A DNA stretch of 64,000 bases from the NCBI RefSeq assembly GCF_009498525.1, contig NZ_QSNT01000003.1, forward strand, positions 1,095,671-1,159,670, written 5' to 3'. The notes beneath the pieces were generated by a model. The model ran no database searches. It was not told where the DNA came from and was given only the letters and a program-made list of their open reading frames with translations. This DNA is from Rhizobium sp. ICMP 5592 (GTDB lineage: Bacteria; Pseudomonadota; Alphaproteobacteria; Rhizobiales; Rhizobiaceae). Position 1 is the first letter of the stretch. The number at the start of each line of letters is the position of its first letter. This document shows positions 58,798-64,000 of this stretch, piece after piece. Position numbers and translations under genes: made by a program.

Positions 58798-59595
58798 CTA
58801 ATCAGCCGCTATTTCATCCTGCAAATGCAAAGCGAAGCCGGTTGCAGCGGCCTCACCCAGCTCCGGGCGGAGCTGCATGCTCGGGATCAGGTAGTCGCCG
58901 CCATTTTGTTGCCGATAGGAGATGGGTCGCGTGGATCCGAGCGTCCGCATCCGCTCGCGCAGGCTTTCGGCAACGGACACGAAGCCGACCTCATCGAGAC
59001 GATCGACGCTGTAGGCCACGAAGGGCGGCAGCACCTCGTAACCCGGGTAGTAGAGGATGCCGTGATTGATCGGGAAGAGCAGGTCGTCGATTGGTCCATT
59101 GACTCCGCGCGATGAGTAATGCGCCTCCCAGCCGCCGGCGGTGACGATCAGCATGGCGCGCTTACCCGCCAGTGTTCCTTCGCCGTAGCGGTCTCCCCAG
59201 CGCTTATCACTGTGTTCGCCGACGCCATAGGCGAAGCCGTAGGCAAAGACCCGCTCGACCCAGCCCTTCAGGATGGCCGGCATGGAGAACCACCAGAAAG
59301 GGAATTGCAGGATCAGCGTATCCGCCCACAGGAGCTTCTCGATCTCAGCTTTGACATCGTCGGTCAACGTGTCGGCATCAAAGGCATTCTTGGAGGCCGC
59401 AACCGGTATAAGGCGTGCATCCTGCGCCAACGAAGGGAAGTCGGCACGATCGATCTCGGATTTCCAGCCGTCGGCATAGAGGTCCGATACCCGCACCTCA
59501 TGGCCCTGGGCCTCCAGCTCCTTGATGGTGACGTCGCGCAGCGCGCCATTGAGCGAACGCGGTTCGGGATGGGCAAAGACAAGCAAAACTTTCAT
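58798..59595 (-). CDS. NAD(P)H oxidoreductase, flavodoxin-like fold
   Basis: 265 residues of the NQO1/MdaB-like group: V-L-L-V-F-A-H-P-E-P-R-S-L-N-G-A-L, Q-F-P-F-W-W-F-S-M-P-A-I-L-K-G-W, and the F-A-Y-G-F-A-Y-G segment after V-E-R-V. It binds FAD or FMN and reduces quinones by two electrons. AAGGA lies about 10 bases before the ATG. It is divergent from a LysR gene 98 bases away. Confidence 0.92.
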   Translation of the reverse strand: MKVLLVFAHPEPRSLNGALRDVTIKELEAQGHEVRVSDLYADGWKSEIDRADFPSLAQDARLIPVAASKNAFDADTLTDDVKAEIEKLLWADTLILQFPFWWFSMPAILKGWVERVFAYGFAYGVGEHSDKRWGDRYGEGTLAGKRAMLIVTAGGWEAHYSSRGVNGPIDDLLFPINHGILYYPGYEVLPPFVAYSVDRLDEVGFVSVAESLRERMRTLGSTRPISYRQQNGGDYLIPSMQLRPELGEAAATGFALHLQDEIAAD

Positions 59596-59693
59596 GGGGC
59601 AGCGATCCTTAAGTGATGGAAGATTGACCCACAAAGTAGTCAACGCCAGAATGATCCGCTATATATCGGCAATGGATAAGACTGTGCCGAAAA

Positions 59694-60626
59694 ATGGATA
59701 AGTCCGATGTCACGCTGGAGCGCATGCGAACCTTCGTCCGCGTGGCCGAGCGCGGCAGCCTGTCCGCGGTGGCACGCGAACTCGGAATAGGCCAGTCGAC
59801 CGTGACACGGCATCTGCGGGAACTCGAGGAGGCCATCGGCGTTCCTCTGCTCTCCAGAACCACCCGGCGCGTCACCATGACCGACGAAGGCAGCCGCTAT
59901 TATGCCGACAGCATCCAGATCCTGCGGCTTGTCGAACAGGCCTGCGACGAGGCGCGCAGCACGCGCGGCGCGCCGGCCGGCACGATCCGCATATCCTGCA
60001 CGGCCGCCTTCGGCGTCCTGCACGCCAGCCGGATGATCTTCGCCTTCCAGGATCGCTATCCCGAGATCGCGGTCGATCTCAGCCTCACCGACGAGCGTGT
60101 CGACCTCGTCGAGGAAGGCGTCGATATCGCGTTGCGCCTCGGTCCGCTTGCCGACAGTTCCATGAAACTGCGCGCACTTGGTCAGAGCCGGCGCCTGCTG
60201 GCCGCCGCACCCACCTATCTGGCAGCGCGGGGCACCCCCGCAGTCCCGCAGGATCTGTCCGGTCATGAAGGCATCCGGATGTCGAACATAGCGGGCAGCG
60301 ATACGCTCGTTCTGGAAGGCCCAGATGGCAAGCGCCATCTAGTGCCCTTCGGCGGACGGTTCCGGGTCGACCATGGACTTGCGGCACGCGAGGCCCTCGT
60401 CGCGGGACGCGGCATCTCCCCCACCCATCACTGGCTCGTCGACGATCTCCTGGCGACCAGCCGGCTGGTGGCAATTCTGCCGGCTTATGCGCTGCCGCCG
60501 GTTCCGCTCAGCATGCTGATCGTTCCCGAGCGGGCGGGAATTGCCCGGGTCCGGCTGCTGATCGATTTCCTTGCGGAGCAGATTGCCGACATGCCGGGTA
60601 TCGAGCCGTCACGACCGGAGCGTTAG
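59694..60626 (+). CDS. LysR-type transcriptional regulator
   Basis: 310 residues. The HTH (about residues 22-42) reads G-S-L-S-A-V-A-R-E-L-G-I-G-Q-S-T-V-T-R-H-L, followed by the linker L-S-R-T-T-R-R-V-T-M-T-D-E-G typical of the CrgA-like group. It is divergent from the quinone oxidoreductase gene. The sequence ATGGATAAG occurs twice, once as its start and once 24 bases before it. Confidence 0.92.
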   Translation: MDKSDVTLERMRTFVRVAERGSLSAVARELGIGQSTVTRHLRELEEAIGVPLLSRTTRRVTMTDEGSRYYADSIQILRLVEQACDEARSTRGAPAGTIRISCTAAFGVLHASRMIFAFQDRYPEIAVDLSLTDERVDLVEEGVDIALRLGPLADSSMKLRALGQSRRLLAAAPTYLAARGTPAVPQDLSGHEGIRMSNIAGSDTLVLEGPDGKRHLVPFGGRFRVDHGLAAREALVAGRGISPTHHWLVDDLLATSRLVAILPAYALPPVPLSMLIVPERAGIARVRLLIDFLAEQIADMPGIEPSRPER

Positions 60627-60665
60627 CGAAAGATATTTTCCACACCGCTCGTGGGACCAGTCAGC

Positions 60666-61856
60666 TCACAACGCATCCGCATAGGGAAAGATCAATTCTC
60701 CCGACGCCATCGGACCCGGCGAGACGACGACCTGTCTCGAACCGTCCTTGAACTGGTCTACACCATGGCCGGTGATGCTTTGAAACTGAACCTGCAGGAC
60801 GCGCGGATGCGCCCATTCGCCGTTCCTGCCGAATTTGATCTCGCCCATGACCGTATCGAAGGTCGCGCCGCACGCAAAGGCCGACAGGCGTGCGTCATCA
60901 AGCCCCCTGGTCGCTTCGACGGCCTCAGCGACCACCTGCATCTGCGCATAGGCGAGCGGCGCCATATAATGTCCGAGCGGATCCACATCAGCTTGGATGG
61001 CGCGCGCCTGATAGGTATCGAGAAACGCCCGAACCCCGGGGAACATCATCTTGGGAACCGGTACCCAATATTCGTAGTTGACGAAGCCGTTGAGCAACGG
61101 GCCGAGCGCGGTTTTCACCGCCGTGTTCTGCGGACCGATCATGCCGGCGCCGACCATCTTCGGGCGGAACGGATGGGCATGGATGGCGCGCACGAGGCCA
61201 ACCGAATCGTTGAGGTAGGAACAGAGGAACAGCAGGTCGCAACCACTCTCGGCAACGGCGTCGATGACCGGCGTAAAATTTCCGGTCGTCAACGGATAGG
61301 TGGCCTCATGGACGATCCGGAAGCCGTATTTCTCGGCATTGGCCTTGGCGCCAAGAATGGGATTTTTGGAAAATTCGGCGTCCGCCGACAGGAGCGCCAC
61401 GGTTTCAGGTCGCGGGATCTGCGCGGCGGCAAGCTCGAAGAAGCCTTCGGTGAGCGCCGCATTCGGATCCGGCCCGGTCGGAATCATGGCGAAATAGTTC
61501 GGATAGGCGAGCGCGTTGTTGACGCCAAGGCCCATCAGCCCGACGAAAAAGCGTTGCCGCTCGATGATTGACGGCATTGCCGGCAACAGGGTGTTGGTAC
61601 CGTAGCCGCCGATGACGAGATCGACCTTGTCCTCGTCCATCAACCGTTCGTAGAGACCGGGAACGCGCGAGGCATCGGCCTGGTCGTCATAGCAGACGAA
61701 TTCGACGGGGCGACCGAGCAGCCCGCCCCTGTTGTTGATATCATTGCGCCAAATCTCATGAGCGAGCCGGGCCGACAAGCTGTTGCCCGCGACGGGACCG
61801 GTCAGCGAAAGGCAGTAGCCGATGCGGATCGGCGCGGGCGCGGGCGCGGAGGACAT
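60666..61856 (-). CDS. Substrate-binding-fold protein (Peripla_BP_6) without signal peptide
   Basis: 396 residues of the leucine/amide-binding type: I-G-Y-C-L-S-L-T-G-P-V-A, Y-D-D-Q-A-D, A-E-F-S-K-N and D-L-L-F-L-C-S-Y. The N-terminus M-S-S-A-P-A-P-A-P-I-R-I-G leads straight into the first strand with no signal peptide. That would keep it in the cytoplasm, as with AmiC, an amide sensor that regulates an amidase operon. No permease or ATPase gene is near. It starts 2 bases after the hydrolase stop, so it is cotranslated with a possible amide hydrolase. Confidence 0.85.
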   Translation of the reverse strand: MSSAPAPAPIRIGYCLSLTGPVAGNSLSARLAHEIWRNDINNRGGLLGRPVEFVCYDDQADASRVPGLYERLMDEDKVDLVIGGYGTNTLLPAMPSIIERQRFFVGLMGLGVNNALAYPNYFAMIPTGPDPNAALTEGFFELAAAQIPRPETVALLSADAEFSKNPILGAKANAEKYGFRIVHEATYPLTTGNFTPVIDAVAESGCDLLFLCSYLNDSVGLVRAIHAHPFRPKMVGAGMIGPQNTAVKTALGPLLNGFVNYEYWVPVPKMMFPGVRAFLDTYQARAIQADVDPLGHYMAPLAYAQMQVVAEAVEATRGLDDARLSAFACGATFDTVMGEIKFGRNGEWAHPRVLQVQFQSITGHGVDQFKDGSRQVVVSPGPMASGELIFPYADAL

Positions 61857-61858
61857 GA

Positions 61859-62506
61859 TCAGATGCCCGTTGCGGTGCGCCCGGCGAGAAGCTGCAGCTC
61901 CCAGGCCAAGGCGACGCCGCTGGCTCCACCATGTTCGAGAACGACACCCGCAACGCCGGACGCCGTCTCTTCGCGCGCCCAATCGCGCTGCCATTCGCCG
62001 AGCACAGCCATCCAGGTGATCGGCACCGCGCCGGCGGCTACCATGCGGCGTACGGCCATATCATGGGCCTCCAGTGTGACGCCGCCCGATGCGTCGGTGA
62101 CGATGAAGACGTCATATCCCTCGGCAAGCGCCTGGATCGCCGGCATAGCGAGGCAGATCTCGGTATAAAGTGCTGCCAGCACGAGCTGCTTGCGCCCGCT
62201 CTTCCTGATGATGTCGGTCACCTTCGGGTCTTCCCAGGTATTGATGAAGGTACGGTCGATTGGCTTCTGGTCCGGGAAGACATCCTGAAGTCTCTTGATG
62301 ATATGGCCGCCACGCTCCTCGATCACCGTGGTCAGGATCGTCGGTACGTCGAAGACCTTCGCCGTCTTGGCAAGGCCGATGACGTTGTTGACGATCGTCG
62401 CCGGGTCATGGCTGTTCAGATTGGTGAACTGGTAGGGCTGATGATCGATGAGCACGAGGATGCTGTCCTCGGGGCGAAGCAGGGCTTCGAGGCCGGTCTT
62501 GGGCAT
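61859..62506 (-). CDS. YcaC-type isochorismatase-like hydrolase
   Basis: 215 residues. Asp of the triad is in V-L-I-D-H-Q-P-Y, and the nucleophile Cys is in A-L-Y-T-E-I-C-L-A-M-P. It resembles the YcaC octameric group whose substrate is unknown. AAGGAG is 5 bases before the ATG. It lies in a tight run with the substrate-binding-fold gene and the SnoaL-like gene. Confidence 0.9.
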   Translation of the reverse strand: MPKTGLEALLRPEDSILVLIDHQPYQFTNLNSHDPATIVNNVIGLAKTAKVFDVPTILTTVIEERGGHIIKRLQDVFPDQKPIDRTFINTWEDPKVTDIIRKSGRKQLVLAALYTEICLAMPAIQALAEGYDVFIVTDASGGVTLEAHDMAVRRMVAAGAVPITWMAVLGEWQRDWAREETASGVAGVVLEHGGASGVALAWELQLLAGRTATGI

Positions 62507-62544
62507 GGTAACTCCTTGGGATATGCGGATAGGCAGGCAACGGT

Positions 62545-62916
62545 TCAGGCGACGGCAGGGTCGATGAAGACGTGGAGGGTCTGGATTTTGCCACCCTCGA
62601 AATGAGCAACATCGGTTCCCGTCACGGCCACGGGGCCGTTCGGCGGCCCGGATTGCCAGCGCAGCCGTCCGACGCCATGATGGCCGACGGCAGGACCGAT
62701 CGCGGTGAAGGCGAAGCTTGGCGGCAGGCTCGACAACAGTGCCGTCACCGCCCCGTTAATGGCGATATGCCCCGTCGCCACAGCATCCGGCTCGTAGAGC
62801 ACGGCGTCTTCGGCATAGAGCTCGCGGATCGCAGCGATGCGTCGCCCGGCGTCGCGCTCGCCAAACACCCGCACGAGGTTCGCCTGCATCCGGCCGTTAT
62901 AATTGATAGATTCCAT
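62545..62916 (-). CDS. SnoaL-like NTF2-fold protein
   Basis: 123 residues. I-R-E-L-Y-A-E-D-A-V-L-Y-E-P is the SnoaL-like signature, and the C-terminal F-E-G-G-K-I-Q-T-L-H-V-F-I-D-P-A fits the group. GGAG lies 7 bases before the chosen ATG, two codons after an alternative start. The hydrolase gene begins 38 bases downstream. Its role is unknown; it could bind or isomerise a small substrate. Confidence 0.85.
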   Translation of the reverse strand: MESINYNGRMQANLVRVFGERDAGRRIAAIRELYAEDAVLYEPDAVATGHIAINGAVTALLSSLPPSFAFTAIGPAVGHHGVGRLRWQSGPPNGPVAVTGTDVAHFEGGKIQTLHVFIDPAVA

Positions 62917-63082
62917 GATCATTCTCCACTTGTCCCGATCAGGGCACCGAGGTGGCGAGCGTCGTGAAATGCGCTAAGCGTCCTCTCTCGCCTGTCCGGT
63001 CGAGGGATTATTGCTCCGCCATCTTGTGGAATGCACTGTTCGATTCTGCGGTTTTCAGTCCGAATCCGCTACGGGATCGCGA

Positions 63083-64000
63083 TCAATTTGTCCGGTCGCG
63101 CCGCCAGGCCGCCGGCGTCGCTCCGGTGAACTTCCGGAACGTCCGCCCGAAATGTACGGCGTCGGCAAAGCCGTTTGCCTCAGCCACCTGGTCGAGGGAG
63201 GCGCGCGTGTCGATCAACTGCGCCTGCGCGCGACGAATGCGCGCGTCGAGCTGCCAGCGATAGGGCGCCATCCCGGTCGATGCCTTGAACGCCCGGCTGA
63301 AATGCGCCTGCGAGAGGCCCGCCAGCGCCGCCAGATGCGCGAGGTCGACGCGCTCAGGCAGATGTTCGTTCAGATACTCCACGACGCGCCGAAGCTGCCA
63401 GACGGCAAGGCCCTTGCCATCAGCACCTGGCGGCGGTGGATCGGCGAAGAGCCGCGCCGCAATCGCAGTGGTCAGCCCATCGCCATAGAGCTGCGACGAT
63501 GGATCGGGATCACTCACCGCATCCGAGAGCATCTTGATCAGGGTCCAGATGCGATCGTCGGAAAAGCGCAGGCGCGGTGCAGACACCGTATCGGCATCGA
63601 ATTCCCTGGCCGTCCGCACACCCAGCACCGCGAGATCGAAGGTCAGGGTGGCATCTTTTGCGAAACGGCAGTCGGCGCTGTAACCCCACATCTCCATGCC
63701 GCCCGGCGCGAAGTCCATGTGCCTCGGCGTATATGCGACGGGGCACGGCTGGGTCTCACGCAAACGCGGCTCGCAGGGATTGCCGCCAACCTCTTCGAGC
63801 AGAGCGATGAGGCGGGGCTTCGTCTCCTGAGGAAATTGATGAATCACCCTACCGGAGCAATGCCATTCGTTAAGTTTGACACCCACGCCGTTCCAGGCCC
63901 GCTGCGATACCGACAGGTTGAGGATGTTTTCGGGTAAAGACGCCAGGACGTCTGTGCGAGCCAGCAACGATGCATACTCCGACGGTCGAGAAGAACCATG
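63083..64000 (-). CDS. AraC family transcriptional regulator (5' end beyond window)
   Basis: The AraC domain is at the C-terminus: L-A-H-L-A-A-L-A-G-L-S-Q-A-H-F-S-R-A-F-K for the first HTH and L-D-Q-V-A-E-A-N-G-F-A-D-A-V-H-F-G-R-T-F-R-K for the second. The N-terminal part is a ligand domain. The reading frame stays open to the right edge; a TTG at 63967 is possible but has no good ribosome site, so the start is probably further right. It lies upstream of the SnoaL-hydrolase-binding-protein genes on the same strand and may control them. Confidence 0.85.
   Translation of the reverse strand, partial: HGSSRPSEYASLLARTDVLASLPENILNLSVSQRAWNGVGVKLNEWHCSGRVIHQFPQETKPRLIALLEEVGGNPCEPRLRETQPCPVAYTPRHMDFAPGGMEMWGYSADCRFAKDATLTFDLAVLGVRTAREFDADTVSAPRLRFSDDRIWTLIKMLSDAVSDPDPSSQLYGDGLTTAIAARLFADPPPPGADGKGLAVWQLRRVVEYLNEHLPERVDLAHLAALAGLSQAHFSRAFKASTGMAPYRWQLDARIRRAQAQLIDTRASLDQVAEANGFADAVHFGRTFRKFTGATPAAWRRDRTN

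Noticed and set aside
59670..59702. ATGGATAAG repeated 24 bases apart, as a possible upstream mini-ORF before the LysR gene
   Set aside because: The first copy opens only a nine-codon frame without a ribosome site; it may be chance duplication of the start region.

Overview
The window looks like a chromosomal segment of an alphaproteobacterium of the family Rhizobiaceae (Rhizobium in the broad sense). The evidence is high GC with strong third-position G/C bias, a Sinorhizobium-type phosphatidylethanolamine N-methyltransferase (pmtA), choline-sulfatase with its LysR regulator, a separate dnaN locus, and RIME-like palindromic repeats. No rRNA, tRNA, CRISPR array, transposase, integrase or phage gene was seen. 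Both ends are cut: an SDR gene on the left and an AraC-type regulator gene on the right.

The first half (0-38.6 kb) is mostly conserved housekeeping. It runs from coaBC and a class II amidotransferase through trehalose synthesis (otsB-otsA), choline sulfate use (LysR/betC), a TOBE protein, trmO, a LysR/aldo-keto reductase pair, prfC, dut, an Lrp/EamA/NIPSNAP group and LysE exporters to cysK and comM. It continues with gshB, the rsmI-yraN pair, dnaN, pmtA, pyrF, an NDUFA9-like protein, uppP, a GST-queG-SDR run, rlpA and rsmB. Neighbours often overlap by 1-17 bases or converge with overlapping 3' ends, so the packing is tight.

At 39.3-44.5 kb lies a four-gene periplasmic block: imelysin, di-heme oxidoreductase, a second degenerate imelysin and a DUF1513 Tat protein. 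It looks like an iron or metal handling unit and is the most system-like assembly here. A 45-base inverted repeat separates it from a DUF2252 gene. Then come a thioesterase/nucleosidase pair and guaA.

From 48.8 kb to the end the DNA looks accessory. Several regulators sit divergent to small oxidoreductase genes (LysR/SDR, HxlR/SDR plus quinone-reductase-like MDR, LysR/NAD(P)H oxidoreductase). There are also hydrolases, a methyltransferase, a mismatch glycosylase, an exported protein of unknown family, and a cassette with a substrate-binding-fold protein that lacks a signal peptide, an isochorismatase-like hydrolase, a SnoaL-like protein and an AraC regulator.

The most notable non-coding signals are a short transcript-like unit at about 3.39-3.55 kb (24-codon ORF, stacked palindromes, strong terminator), a 36-base near-copy of the prfC 3' end flanking a two-gene segment at 11.2-12.8 kb, and a tandem 13-base operator in front of hxlR.
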